Shown here piece after piece: positions 1 through 11,235 of a DNA stretch of 64,000 nt (position 1 is its first letter; each line of letters opens with the position of its first letter). Under the pieces are notes generated by a model that worked only from the letters and a program-made list of their open reading frames with translations, made no database searches and had not been told where the DNA came from. The stretch lies in contig CM066301.1 of the NCBI GenBank assembly GCA_033807695.1, positions 434,001 to 498,000 of the forward strand, in the 5' to 3' direction. Source of the DNA: Daedaleopsis sinensis. Lineage: Eukaryota > Basidiomycota > Agaricomycetes > Polyporales > Polyporaceae. The translations under genes and the position numbers were made by a program.

Positions 1-2773
1 TCGTCGGGCGTCGATTGAGCTGCAGCGTTCTGCAGCGCGGACTCGGATGGCAGAGGGCGAGCTCGTGCTCACTGTCCAGTCGATCAGCAGATGTGCACGG
101 TGACGGTACGAGTGGCATGAGCTGAGCGGACGAGAGGTACGTACCGTGCAGTGCGCTCTCTGGTCATTCCACCTCACTCACGCTACACGCGCGCAGGGCC
201 TGCGAGCAAGTGACTCACGACGGTACGACCTTCCGCCCACCCTGCCCCGCGTTCGTCGTTGACGCATCCGTCTTGCAGCGATCGCGGGCCCGCCGTCGTT
301 CGATCGGCTCTCGACGGGGCGGTACGTTTTCTCGTGCTCGTACCGGACTCGCATCGGACGCGAGGGCTCTTCGTGCGAGTTTATAAGAGCGCTCGTGGGA
401 GGTGACTGGAAGTACGAAGGGTGCGCATGCGCGCATCGTATTATATAGGTGACTACAACGTACATAGATTAGCGGCTTCCATCGGGATCTGTCGACTCCG
501 GACTAGATACGGTACGTGCTCTCCTCAGCCGCAGCTCGAGACTGACGCGATGCGACAGCGTCGAGTCGGAATGGAGCAGCGGGAGGACGCGGGAGGGATC
601 GGATGCGAACGGGGTACGCACCTTGTCGGTTCGCGCAGCGTGCGTAGTCGCTCACTCTCGTGTTCGACAGGGAGTGTGCAGATGCGGCAGCGGGCATCGG
701 GCGGACGCAGGGGACGCGGAAGCGGATACGGTACGCACCTTCTCGTTCCGGATGCGTAAGTCGCAGAGTTACTCGTCGTGCTTGACTGCTTGCTGACTGC
801 GCCCGTATAAGTCAGGAAGTAGTTAGAGCGAGTGAATAGACGATAGGTACGTTACTGGTGCGTAGCGTAGTCCTGCTGTCGCGCCGCCCAAGGGCCGGCT
901 TGAGGGTGTTGACCGGTCACCGTCGAGGGATCCGTTTGAGACCTGAAAGCGGACGCACGAGGGCAGACAAAGGCGGCTGGGCGTCGTAGTGAGGCGGAGA
1001 GCGCGAGAGGCGGAGAGCGACAGTGTGAGACGGCGGAGTTGCAGAGCGAGGGACGTGTGCGAGTCGGAGCGACAGATGACGTCTGCGTGCCCGGTGCGTG
1101 CCCGGTCAAGGCCGTCGACGGGGGCCGTTGAGTGCGCTGAGTGGGAGAGACCGATTTTGAGGTGGAGAGCGGAGAGTAGGGAGCCTGAGCTGTGTCGTCT
1201 AGAGCGTCGTCTAGAGCGAATGTGAGTGCGCATACAGCGCGAGTGCGCATACAGCGCGAGTGCGCATACAGCGCGTCTCAACGCGCAGGCTAGCAGTGCG
1301 CTCGCGGCTGTCCATCCATGACATCACCGCAACGTCGAGCATGACGTGCGCGCGCTCGGTGTCATCCATCTGGGTGTGATTATTCTCTCCGTGTGCTGCA
1401 GCGCACGCTACGCGCCTGGCAGACAAGGAACTTGAAGGAGGTACAAATGCGCATCGTCGTCGTGGAACAAGAGTCGAGCGCCAATAAGTGCCCGAAACGG
1501 GCGTCTTGGTCGCCGCGATCACAAGACGTGAAATGGTTGGGGGAGGCGTGTCTAACGTTAACCTTCACACTACTTGCACTCGTTATTATCATCGGAATCC
1601 CAGATCCCCACACTCTCTTTCTCCCTCTCTCCACATCGACGGGCTGCGCTGGTCGTCGTTCGCCACGTCCTGCTCGTCGTCGTCAACGTCCTGCTCGCCG
1701 TTTCCCGCGTTCCGCTCGCCTATCGCCCGCCATGCAACTCCTCTGTCCGTCGTCCTCCCGCCCGGTCAAGACAAAGGCGACACGGTCCCTCAAGGTGCAC
1801 TTCAAGCTGCCCGTCACCAAGGCGGTCCCGACGGTCTCCGTCACCAACGCCAACGCCAACGCAGCGTACGTGAGCACCGCCCACGGCTCCTCCGAGCTCT
1901 CCGAGGTATCCTCCCCAAGCACCATCCCATTCCCCTCTTCGCCCATCCCTTGTCCCTCTCGCAAGAGGGCCATCAGCGAGGATGCATACCCACAAGATGC
2001 CCATGACGCAGACGCTTCCATGGACGTGGACGAGCCCGGGGCCGAGCCCGAACGGAAGGGTAACGCGCTTCCGTTCCACCGCCGTATCTCCCACATCGAC
2101 ATCCTCCGCCGACGCTCCGGATCCAAGGCCTACCTCCCCGCCTCCCACTTGCACACCGACGCCCACCCGTCCCGCAAGTCCCACCACACACATGTAGTAC
2201 CCGACAGGCCCGCACCGCCCCCGCCCTTCCACTCGCACGACGGCCCAGCGAAGAAGAAGCCGGCCATCCGCCGCGAGAGCATGAGTGCGGGCACGCCGCT
2301 GCCGCCCAGCAGGACCGCCCGCAAGGCGAAGCGTGTGCTCGCAGACGCACAGTTCCTGGCGTCCATGCATAGCAGCATCGCGCTGCAGGTCCGTGCGCGG
2401 ATGAATGATGGGAACCCGGGTGGCGCGGACGAGTGCGCGGCGCAGGATGCGGTCCTCGCCGAGCGCATCTGGCACACGCTCCTCGACATGGGCTACAAGC
2501 CCGTCCCCATTGGCGAACCTGCAAGCACGCCTGCCCCCTCGCCTCCGCCGACTAGCAGCGACCCGGCGCGCGAAGCAGCGGAACGGGCGGCCCGGCGGAC
2601 GATGGCGGTGTCCTCGACTCCCCTCGTCGCGCAGGACCTCGCGCAGGCCTCGACCGGGCCACTGTCTGTGCCCCAGCTTGTTGCCGTCCTGACGATGCGC
2701 CATCGCGACCGCTCGGCGACGCGTGCACGCTCGCTGTCCAGGAAACGTACTGGGGAGGAGCGTCCGTCGCGCT
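1..2773. repeat. 9.5 kb tandem repeat, partial copy U1 (right-hand part)
   Basis: This is the right-hand part of the repeat unit; its left part lies outside the window. It is the most divergent copy. It has a roughly 39 bp insertion near 331-370, one copy instead of three of a 15 bp minisatellite near 251, and three copies instead of one of a GAGTGCGCATACAGCGC motif near 1227-1275. It also lacks a 73 bp segment after 756 that is present in the other copies (for example 19731-19803). The unit boundary at 2773/2774 was set by where the last array copy leaves the repeat and enters unique DNA (31295). Confidence 0.9.
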
Positions 2774-2862
2774 GTGATGGACACGCTGCACGCGACGCGT
2801 TGAGTAGGACTGTCCCGTTTTGGACATGGAAGCGCCGGGCTCGCGGGGTGGGGGCGGGGTGA
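1732..2862 (+). CDS. Gene A, copy in U1: unrecognised protein with junction-derived C-terminus
   Basis: Reading frame of 376 aa with no intron. The ATG was chosen because it follows a CT-rich tract (about 1612-1640) typical of fungal 5' regions, has the context CGCCATGC, and begins the compositionally sensible protein. The frame stays open further upstream, but that part is low-complexity Arg/Pro. The protein is rich in Ser, Pro, Arg and His, with a basic segment (RKAKRVLADAQFLASMHSS) and a downstream helix-like stretch (AERIWHTLLDMGYKP). No catalytic motif is visible. The last 29 or so residues, after KRTGEERPSR, come from the start of the next repeat unit and differ from the copy at 30254. 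Compared with the other copies it has DAHDAD and GAEPE where they have DTHDAD and GPEPE. Confidence 0.6.
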   Translation: MQLLCPSSSRPVKTKATRSLKVHFKLPVTKAVPTVSVTNANANAAYVSTAHGSSELSEVSSPSTIPFPSSPIPCPSRKRAISEDAYPQDAHDADASMDVDEPGAEPERKGNALPFHRRISHIDILRRRSGSKAYLPASHLHTDAHPSRKSHHTHVVPDRPAPPPPFHSHDGPAKKKPAIRRESMSAGTPLPPSRTARKAKRVLADAQFLASMHSSIALQVRARMNDGNPGGADECAAQDAVLAERIWHTLLDMGYKPVPIGEPASTPAPSPPPTSSDPAREAAERAARRTMAVSSTPLVAQDLAQASTGPLSVPQLVAVLTMRHRDRSATRARSLSRKRTGEERPSRCDGHAARDALSRTVPFWTWKRRARGVGAG

Positions 2863-5487
2863 AAACGTACCGTTGGCAATGCTTGGGAAAGAGCGCATAG
2901 GTAACTACCTACTCCACCAGTTAACTACCTACTCCACCAGTTAACTACCTATTCCACCAGGTGTAGTTAACAACGTAGCCGACTGAGGGGGCGCGGGTGG
3001 TACTCTGGTGCGGGCGGGCGAGCTGGTACTGAGGGACAGTTGTATAGCCAGTGCCCATGTACAGTAGATACAGCCGTAGTCCAATACAAGCTCGTTCAAA
3101 TCCTGCTAGAGATCACAAAGTCCGTTCGTTGAAATGCGCGTCCGCCGTCAAAGAGAACGCCGTCCGACTCTGGGCGCCTATGCTGCCACCGCTCTTGGCT
3201 CCCGACCACCACCATGCCTCGACCGCCGACTCTCTGCCCGCTCTCCCGCTGCTCTTCGAGGTGCCCGACACGCTTCTGGCTCTGGACTAGCTGAGACTCA
3301 CCTGGATCTGGACCTCTGGGCTGCCTGACCACTGCACTCATCCCGCCCTCATCTGCCCGTCTCCCGCATACCGTGCTTGAACTGTCTGTGCCCGGGCTCG
3401 GAGGAAAATTCGTACCGTTAACGGCACGTGCTTGTACCGCGAGCTGCGTCTACGAGGGACTGCGCACCTCGGTACCGTGCTGGGAACACGAGCCGCATGC
3501 GCGAAGGGAGGGATAGTACTCACCACGTCAGTAATTACCCCTTCCGCTCTCCCCGTTGCCCAAACGTCCAAGCCCCTCCATCCGTGCGTGACATCTCCGT
3601 ACCGTACTCACCTGCGCTTCACAGCAGCCGGCCGTCGTCGCCATGACGCCTGCTGTCGAATCCGCACGCCGCTTTCGAATGCGGCGAGTGGCTTCTCCTG
3701 TGAGTAAATCCGCGAGCATACGAACTAGCAGTACACTCACCAGGTGAGTCGTCCACCCGCTCCGCAATCCCCCCTCCTGTCTTAGAGGACCGGGTCTTCG
3801 TGCCCAGCCACGCACTCTCGCGCCGTCTTCCGCGCGCCCGCGCAGCCGTACCGTCGGGTTGCGGAGGCTCTGCTGTAGGTGACGTGTCAGTACCGTTCGC
3901 GCTCGGCATGTGCTAACAGTAAGGACTCCGTGTCACGCAGGTGAGCACAGTCCGAGCTTCACGGTGAGCGCAGTTCCGAGTCGGCCACGGAAGACGCGCG
4001 GTGCACCCGCTCTCCCGGAGTCAGGAGAACGCGTGGCGTGAGGCTCCTACCGGGACACGACCCCGGTGCGATAGCGTCCCCGAAACGCGAGCCTGGCTGC
4101 GAGCAACGAGCGTCCGGGAGTGTTGCACAGCGGCGGGCACGACGACGCTCTCCTGGGAGCCCGTCCCTCGGGAGGGCTGCACGTCGTCGGTACCGACGAC
4201 GCCCGCCGGGTGCCTCTCGTCGGCGGGCGGCGAGCGCATGCGAGCGTTGGGCACGTCGATGGGAGTGACGAGCTTCCGGCGGGAGCCGGACACGTGCGCC
4301 TCCCACATTCACGCGTACTGTCACACACATCCGTCTGCGCAAAGCAGATGAGGAGCCCGGGATGTCCGTGATGGGCGAGAGTGCCTGCACAGCAGCACGC
4401 AGACACAGTCTGCGCTCCGAGCCTCCCGGAGGAGACTCGGAGCGTAGTCCTGCTTCGAGATATTCGCGCAGAATCGCAGCATCGAGAAGATAAATGGTTT
4501 CTTCTCTGCGGGTGCGTACTGCTGTCACACCCTCTCGCACGACACGGCCAAGGACCGTGGCCGTCTGTCCGCGCAATCAAGGGCTCATCCGGGGAGCTCA
4601 CGACATCCGGACCGCGACACAGATCACGGTACGCGAGACGACAGTCTTATGCCCGCGCAGTGGACGTGACGTCTCCCTCGGGCCTGGACATCGACGTGGG
4701 GTGTCCTGCGTGCTGTTGCACCAGACGACACGCATCTCGGGCCCGTCCACATAGCACGGGCGGGCCCGCAGAAACAAGGGTACCGAGGAGCTCAAAGAGA
4801 AGAAGGTAAGGACTCACCACAGATTCTGTGCGTTGTAGGGTGCAGCGGCCTCGACAGGAGCTAGTAGTGAGGATGAGCAGTGGGTGTCCAGGACACGGAG
4901 TGCGAGCAATGGGGGGAGGAGGGAAAAGGGTGAAGGGGGGGAAAGTAGGAAGCGGGGGAGTGTGCATCAGACGTATGTAGCTAGTAATCCCACGTTCGTG
5001 GCGCGCCTGCGCATAGCGGTAATTACCACAATCAGAGCGCATTTATCGTCGCGTCTTAACCAATCTGTGGAACTCAGCCAGTGTGAGATTGCGATCCGAA
5101 TCGGAGTCTTCCGCGCTGCCTTCAGAATATTACTCGCCGTCACGAATAAATGTGTCCAGGCTACTACAGCAGAGTCAGTAGTAGTACTTGGATCTACTGC
5201 TGGTAATATGAGCCTATTCTGAGCAGATGTGTAGTTAAACTTGAGGCTAGCCAGCAGGAGGTTGGCAAGGAGATGTGCCTGCCCGTCTGGCCGGCTCGTA
5301 TGGTGTCCCTTCCGCCGCCGATCCGGTCGAGCGGAGATCATTATTGTACCGTTCCGCATCACGTACCTCTTCGAGTCCCCGTGAGCCGTACCGTTCTTCG
5401 AAGGCTGCCCTGCTCACAGAAATTCAATGTGGTCATCGACGCGACTGCTTGCAATAGCATCTACTATGTACAACATAGTTGAAAACA
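2863..5487. other. Tract without a recognisable gene (U2; same at 12367-14991 and 21884-24508)
   Basis: About 2.6 kb between gene A and gene B. Open frames here are short and show no family resemblance. Candidate splice signals are frequent. CGTACC (GGTACG on the minus strand) occurs near 2873, 3412, 3597 and 3847, and GTACCG near 3890, 5346 and 5389. Exon-like pieces bounded by AG and GT can be drawn on the minus strand (for example between AG near 3698 and GT near 3612). I could not assemble a continuous protein; a decayed multi-exon gene is the best guess. A G-rich run lies at 4910-4960. Confidence 0.5.
2901..2960. repeat. 20 bp minisatellite, three copies (U2)
   Basis: Three copies of TTAACTACCTACTCCACCAG (first base G in copy one, one C-to-T in copy three), followed by GTGTAGTTAAC, which is partly complementary to the repeat start. 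Same copy number at 12405-12464 and 21922-21981. Confidence 0.9.
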
Positions 5488-6230
5488 CTAGTAGACAGTC
5501 CACTGGCACTCGGAGATGCTCGAGTCCGGGTCAGACATCATAGCACGGTACATACGACGTCCCCGCTCCACCTGACGCGCCATCCGCCACGACTCCTCGT
5601 CCGGGAACTCAGAGATCGCCTCGACCTCACGCCGGCACTCCTCGTCCACCTCCGCCTCCACCGCGTCCGTGACGATCGCCGCAGACTTGGGCAGCTGCGG
5701 GAAGTTCATGGGATCGCTCACCGGACGAAGGCGACGTTCGCCGCGGTCGGACCGAGCAGCCCTCTCGGGAATCCCGCTGTGGCGCTCGCTCGGCGCGGCC
5801 AAGAGCGGATTCTTGACCGCCGCCCGACGGTCCTCGTCCGGGACGGCCACAAAGCCCATCTGGCCCGTCTCCCAGAGCATGAGGAGCAGGCCGATGCGGG
5901 CGCGCCCGGTGAGCTCCTTGTTGCTGAGGTTCGTGAACGGGAGAGAGGGCGGCCAGCCGATGAGCTCGAGCCCGAGCTCGATGTAGATCTTGAGCACGTA
6001 CGTGCGGAGCGACCAGCACATCCGCACCACGCGGCCTCCCGAGCGAATCGCTGTACGAGCAAATGTCCGTCACGACGAGGGCAGAAGCACAGATGCGAAT
6101 GCGTACCGAGGTGCGCATTGACGAGCTTGCGGAACGTACTCCGCATCGCGAGCTCGCGGCGCGCGAAGCCTGAACCTCGCGCAGTCTCGCCCAGAGCGTA
6201 CCTGCGGCCCCGGCGATTTCGGCGTGTCAT
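5488..6230 (-). CDS. Gene B, copy in U2: small protein with GWPPSLPFTN motif
   Basis: Two exons, 6107-6230 and 5488-6035, with a 71 bp intron (GTACGC donor, AG acceptor), giving 223 aa. The splice keeps frame across NAHL-GRVVRM. The N-terminal third is basic (residues 1-40). A hydrophobic, aromatic core (residues 47-80) contains WSLRTYVLKIYIELG and then GWPPSLPFTNLSN. The C-terminus (from about 150) is acidic and charged. I recall similar GWPP-x-PFTNLS cores in uncharacterised proteins that are numerous in polypore genomes, some near mobile DNA, but I cannot name a function. The protein is unchanged in all three full units. Confidence 0.62.
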
Positions 6231-8449
6231 GGACGTCGAGCGAGTCGGAGCTGTTGGGACGAAGGTGAGAGGAGAGGAGAGGAGCATGCATGCGGAACGT
6301 ACAGATGAACGGGGAGCTCGAACGAAGTGCAGGAGGGCTGCGGGGTGGTAAGAGGAAAGTGACAAGTAAGTAACGGTTTATGAGCCGAGTTCGCGCGACG
6401 CTCACTGGCAGTGCTCAGTACCCTGTAGGCCATGCACGCATCCTCGCCTACCGCTTCTGCCGATATTCCTAGGCCCCAATTATTTACATCATGGCGTCAT
6501 GGCACTTCGAATGTTTCCGAAGTGCATCTCGAGCCCTTTGCGACACGACTCCCGGAACTCTGCGCAGTCAAGCACGAGAGACTTGCTTGTTGAGCTTCGT
6601 ACCAGCCACCTCTGTCGCCAGTAAGTGCTGGCTGTCAGAATGCACGTCAGGGTGAAAGCCTACGGTACGTGCTCCCTGTAGCAGGGACCCGGCGGCCGCT
6701 CGTACGAGAAACGGACACACATGATTCTCGTACCGTTCCCAATCGCCCGGAACGATCTCACGGAGCTCCAGATTGTCGTGTAGGATCGGGGATCTCGTCG
6801 CGGTTCAGCGGGAGACTAGTACTGTAGCGAGGAGAAGTGATATTAGGGTGAAACTGAGTTGTGTTAGGCACCAATGTCAGTACGTACCGTGCCCGGATTC
6901 ATCGGATATCTCCTGCGCATTGTAAGCACACGACACTGTAGCGATGCGCTGCAGCTGAGACGTCTATGTGCGTATCGACTCGACGATGTGTGCAGCTCAC
7001 CCGGATGCTGAAGGAATGTTCAAGTTAGTAGTTGCGGAATAGCCTCGGGACTCCTGAGCGGGAGACATTCTCTTGGTGACGACACATGCACATAGAATCC
7101 ACAATGAGGTGAGTCTAACTTTTGATTCGCGGAATGGACACGTACATATTCTGCCGATCGGCCGTCTGTTGTGCCACGGCCAGGAATTTGCAAAGAGCGT
7201 AGCACGAACTAACTCTTCGGGGACAGATGCGGTCGCTACGCGCACACCCGGAGGAATCGGGGGTGGTTACAGCGACCGATTGGACCAGCAAGACGTGTCT
7301 ATTCATAATTCGACCCTATGTTTCACGGCGCGAGCCTTCATGTGTCTAGATCTGTACGCGAGACCAAAAGTCAATACATTACGAATGGGTGCAACGATCC
7401 CTGTGTGCAGAGAATACGCACCTCTATAGTATGTGCGCATCCTTGCTTGCATGCACAGACCTCCAGTCGGCAGTCGTAAGCTCGCATGAATCCAGACATA
7501 ATCCCTGCGCGCTGCAACCGCACCTTCGCGCAGGGCTTCCTCCTTGCTGAAACGCGCCAAGTGCTGGAGCGACGCAGCGGCTGCACATAATCAGCACCAG
7601 CAACCCGGTGCCGTTCGCCCTGCGTTCGCCCTGCGTTCGCCCTGCGTTCGCCACACCCGATGTACCTGACAGCAGCCTGACAGGCGTTGTAACGCTTGAG
7701 GAGAAGAGCGGATGGTACGGCATCGGGGGTCCAGTTGTCCCTGCATCAGAAGTCTCTAGGCTCGGGTCTGCTCCTCGAATGAACGAGCGGGTCGCGCAGG
7801 CGAACCATGACTGCCGCGGTGACTGTTGCGAATTACATTCGGACTCCATGTGTGCTGCACTCACATTCGTATCTCGAGACCTCCAGCCTCGGCGTATGCG
7901 CAGGCTTCGTCTGCTCCATAGACCCCTCGAGTCCGACGAACGACACGGCCCCTCGCGCGGAACGAGCCCTGTAGCATGGCAGCCGGTCAGCAGCCCTGTG
8001 CGGACGACGTATCGCAGCGGCACGAATGGTACGCACCGCGATCATGAGCTCATCGCGCTCCCATATGAATAATTAGAGCACAACGGAGCATCAGACTCCG
8101 CATATTGCGCATTAGCCACGCCCGAGGTGTCCGGGAAGGAGAGCCGACGCTTGTGCTTTAGGCCCGATCGCCCCGTTGACAACAAATTCGTGCGCGCGCG
8201 GCCCCTGGAGATGTGCAAGAGTACAAGAGTCCGCGGGACGCGTCGCCCGGGCGCATTGCACCCTCCACGACCACGACCTCGCTCCTCTCCCACCGGGCGT
8301 GGTGAGTCCACCCATCTCGCACCCGGAACGACTCCGAGTCGGTCCCTGCCACTCGCATTTCGCAGGTGCGTCGGCCATGTCCTCGTGCCCGCGGCGATAC
8401 CTGCTCACCGTCGTCTCGCATCAGCAGACTTGCGCTGTAAGAGCACAGA
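6231..8449. other. Tract without a recognisable gene (U2; same at 15735-17986 and 25252-27470)
   Basis: About 2.2 kb upstream of gene B. It holds the 11 bp minisatellite at 7613 and several GGTACG motifs (6665, 7712, 8031). The longest frames (about 155 aa plus, 199 aa minus) both run through the minisatellite and have no family resemblance. The 7000-7600 part is less GC-rich than the rest of the unit. No RNA gene was recognised. Confidence 0.5.
7613..7645. repeat. 11 bp minisatellite, three copies (U2)
   Basis: Three copies of GTTCGCCCTGC followed by a partial copy. U3 has six copies (17117-17182) and U4 three (26634-26666), so this tract explains most of the length difference between units. 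Confidence 0.92.
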
Positions 8450-9330
8450 TCGACGGTACGCACCTGGCGCTTTCTGCTCGCGGATCTCTCTCACCCACTG
8501 CCTTCACGATGCGCAGGACCCGGACTCGTGCAAGGTGGTCTGAGTGACGGTACGGTCATCAGCGCAGACCGAAGGTCACGGTACGCGATTTCCGCTCTGT
8601 GGACATGCCCTCACTCACCTACTCTCTTCGCTTCATGCGCAGGGCACGGTACAGTCGCCCACGCTCGCGCTTGCTTTTGGTTCACGAGCCGCGAGCGTGA
8701 TTCGTCACGGCCGCGGCCGCGGACTCATCTCCGAGTCCTCGGGCTTGCACGGTAAGAGCACGTACTCTGCGCTCGCACCTCTCACCCACTCGCTTCACGA
8801 AATCCGCAGGACCCCGGACTTGTTCGAGTTGATCTGGGCGACGGTACGGCCATCAGCACAGACCGAAGCTCACGGTACGCGATTTCCTCTCTGAACATCG
8901 CCTCACTCACCTACTCTCTTCGCTTTATGCCCAGGACACGGTCGCTCGCCCTTGCTCTTGGTTCACGAGCCGCGAGCGTGACTTGTCGGGGCCGCGGCCG
9001 CGGCCTCAGGCTCATCTTCGAGTCCTCGGGCTTCCACGGTAAGTGTCCGGGTCGAACGTCCTCTGCAGCGCACCTCTCACCCACCTGCTTCACGACATGC
9101 GCAGGGCCCCGGACCCGCCGGCGTGCGAGTTGGTCTCGGTCACGGTACGATTATCAGCACAGACCGAAGGTCATGGTACGTGATTTCCGCTCTGTGGACA
9201 CAGTGCCCTCACTCACCCACTCTCTTCGCTCCAGCTCCATGCGCACACGGTACGATCGTGCACGGTCGCCCTCGCCCTCGGTTCACGAGCCGCGTGCGTG
9301 TCTTGCAGCCGCCTCGCCTCCTCGCGGATG
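8450..9330 (+). pseudogene. Three tandem exon-intron modules of about 294 bp, decayed (U2)
   Basis: A two-exon module occurs three times, with first exons starting near 8516, 8812 and 9104. The first exon starts after GCAG, reads GPG..VRVGLGDGTxISTDRRS, and ends at a GTACGCGATTTCC or GTACGTGATTTCC donor. The second exon starts after GCAG or CCAG and reads about TLALALGSRAASV..GRGRGLIFESSGFHG, ending at GTAAG in modules one and two. Intron-like spacers are about 55-70 bp with a shared CTCACTCACC..CTCTTCGCT core. The same frame is open in all three first exons, but indels break the frame between exons, and the third module's last acceptor reads GCAC rather than GCAG. This suggests a former gene with duplicated exons. 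The protein family is not recognised. Confidence 0.55.
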
Positions 9331-11235
9331 CACCAGCCTCGCGGATGCACCAGCCTCGCGCGAACACTCGGAACGAGGACGTTCCGCGCACGCCCGTCGT
9401 CCCCGCACCCCGGGCCCGCCCTCCGCGCTCGCCGTCTGGGTGAGTCCAGCCGTGCGCTATCCGTCGTCGCGCGTCGATTGAGCTGCAGCGATCTGCAGCG
9501 CGGACTCGGATGGCAGAGGGCGAGCTCGTGCTCACTGTCCAGTCGATCAGCAGATGTGCACGGTGACGGTACGAGTGGCATGAGCTGAGCGGACGAGAGG
9601 TACGTACCGTGCAGTGCGCTCTCTGGTCATTCCACCTCACTCACGCTACACGCGCGCAGGGCCTGCGAGCAAGTGACTCACGACGGTACGACCTTCCGCC
9701 CACCCTGCCCCGCGTTCGTCGTTGACGCGTTCGTCGTTGACGCGTTCGTCGTTGACGCATCCGTCTTGCAGCGATCGCGGGCCCGCCGTCGTTCGATCGG
9801 CTCTCGACGGGGCGGTACGTTTTCTCGTGCGAGTTTATAAGAGCGCTCGTGGGAGGTGACTGGAAGTACGAAGGGTGCGCATGCGCGCATCGTATTATAT
9901 AGGTGACTACAACGTACATAGATTAGCGGCTTCCATCGCGATCTGTCGACTCCGGACTAGATACGGTACGTGCTCTCCTCAGCCGCAGCTCGAGACTGAC
10001 GCGATGCGACAGCGCAGTGGAGTCGGAATGGAGCAGCGGGAGGACGCGGGAGGGATCGGATGCGAACGGGGTACGCACCTTGTCGGTTCGCGCAGCGTGC
10101 GTAGTCGCTCACTCTCGTGTTCGACAGGGAGTGTGCAGATGCGGCAGCGGGCATCGGGCGGACGCAGGGGACGCGGAAGCGGATACGGTACGCACCTTCT
10201 CGTTCCGGATGCGCTCACTCTCGAGCTCATGCCGTGCTCGCCGTTCCGCGGGGCCACGAAGGAAGCGGTCGGCGAGACCTGGCCGGTAAGTCGCAGAGTT
10301 ACTCGTCGTGCTTGACTGGTTGCTGACTGCGCCCGTATAAGTCAGGAAGTAGTTAGAGCGAGTGAATAGACGATAGGTACGTTACTGGTGCGTAGCGTAG
10401 TCCTGCTGTCGCGCCGCCCAAGGGCCGGCTTGAGGGTGTTCACCGGTCGCCGTCGAGGGATCCGTTTGAGACCTGAAAGCGGACGCACGAGGGCAGACAA
10501 AGGCAGCTGGGCGTCGTAGTGAGGCGGAGAGCGCGAGAGGCGGAGAGCGCGAGAGGCGGAGAGCGACAGTGTGAGACGGCGGAGTTGCAGAGCGAGGGAC
10601 GTGTGCGAGTCGGAGCGACAGATGACGTCTGCGTGCCCGGTCAAGGCCGTCGACGGGGGCCGTTGAGTGCGCTGAGTGGGAGAGACCGATTTTGAGGTGG
10701 AGAGCGGAGAGTAGGGAGCCTGAGCTGTGTCGTCTAGAGCGTCGTCTAGAGCGAATGTGAGTGCGCATACAGCGCGTCTCAACGCGCAGGCTAGCAGTGC
10801 GCTCGCGGCTGTCCATCCATGACATCACCGCAACGTCGAGCATGACGTGCGCGCGCTCGGTGTCATGCATCTAGGTGTGATTGTTCTCTTCGCGTCCTGC
10901 AGCGCACGCTTATACACGCCTGGAGAACAGGGAACTTGAAGGAGGTACAAATGCGCATCGTCGTCGTGGAACAAGAGTCGAGCGCCAATAATTGCCCGAA
11001 ACGGGCGTCTTGGTCGCCGCGATCACAAGACGTGAAATGGTTGGGGGAGGCGTGTCTAACGTTAACCTTCACACTACTTGCACTCGTTATTATCATCGGA
11101 ATCCCAGATCCCCACACTCTCTTTCTCCCTCTCTCCACATCGACGGGCTGCGCTGGTCGTCGTTCGCCACGTCCTGCTCGTCGTCGTCAACGTCCTGCTC
11201 GCCGTTTCCCGCGTTCCGCTCGCCTATCGCCCGCC
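9331..11235. other. Tract upstream of gene A (U2; same at 18868-20752 and 28352-30253, and 1-1731 in U1)
   Basis: About 1.9 kb. The left part has further exon-like pieces between AG and GTACG, for example from 10016 (after GCGACAG, 10009-10015) to the GTACGCACC near 10070, and on to 10187. A TTTATAA sequence lies at 9834. The right part is gene A's upstream region, with a CT-rich tract near 11115-11145. A repeated GCGAGAGGCGGAGA motif lies near 10531-10562. No intact gene was found. Confidence 0.5.
9712..9756. repeat. 15 bp minisatellite, three copies (U2)
   Basis: Three copies of GCGTTCGTCGTTGAC. Also three copies at 19232-19276 and 28733-28777; only one copy in U1 near 251. Confidence 0.9.

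Noticed and set aside
1393..1731. Upstream in-frame extension of gene A (up to 113 more residues with a hydrophobic stretch)
   Set aside because: The region has a CT-rich leader and low-complexity Arg/Pro codons. The ATG at 1732 has better context and begins the plausible protein.
1720..2898. 392 aa open frame on the minus strand opposite gene A (also at 11224 and 20741)
   Set aside because: It is Arg/Gly/Val-rich and mirrors the GC-rich third positions of gene A. It also runs through the unit junction, and its composition is that of an antisense shadow.
2901..2960. CRISPR-like array
   Set aside because: The 20 bp repeats are directly adjacent with no spacers, in a eukaryotic context.
3085..3115. 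tRNA-like B-box (GTTCAAATCCTGC)
   Set aside because: The flanking bases do not form a T-arm stem and no matching A-box or acceptor stem was found.
5479..6351. 290 aa plus-strand frame over gene B
   Set aside because: It is Arg/Leu-rich antisense of gene B, with no family resemblance; gene B has a sensible intron and hydrophobic core.
7424..8072. Overlapping frames of 155 aa (plus) and 199 aa (minus) across the 11 bp minisatellite
   Set aside because: Both pass through the repeat and have no recognisable domain. The 33 bp expansion is neutral to frame on both strands, so it supports neither.
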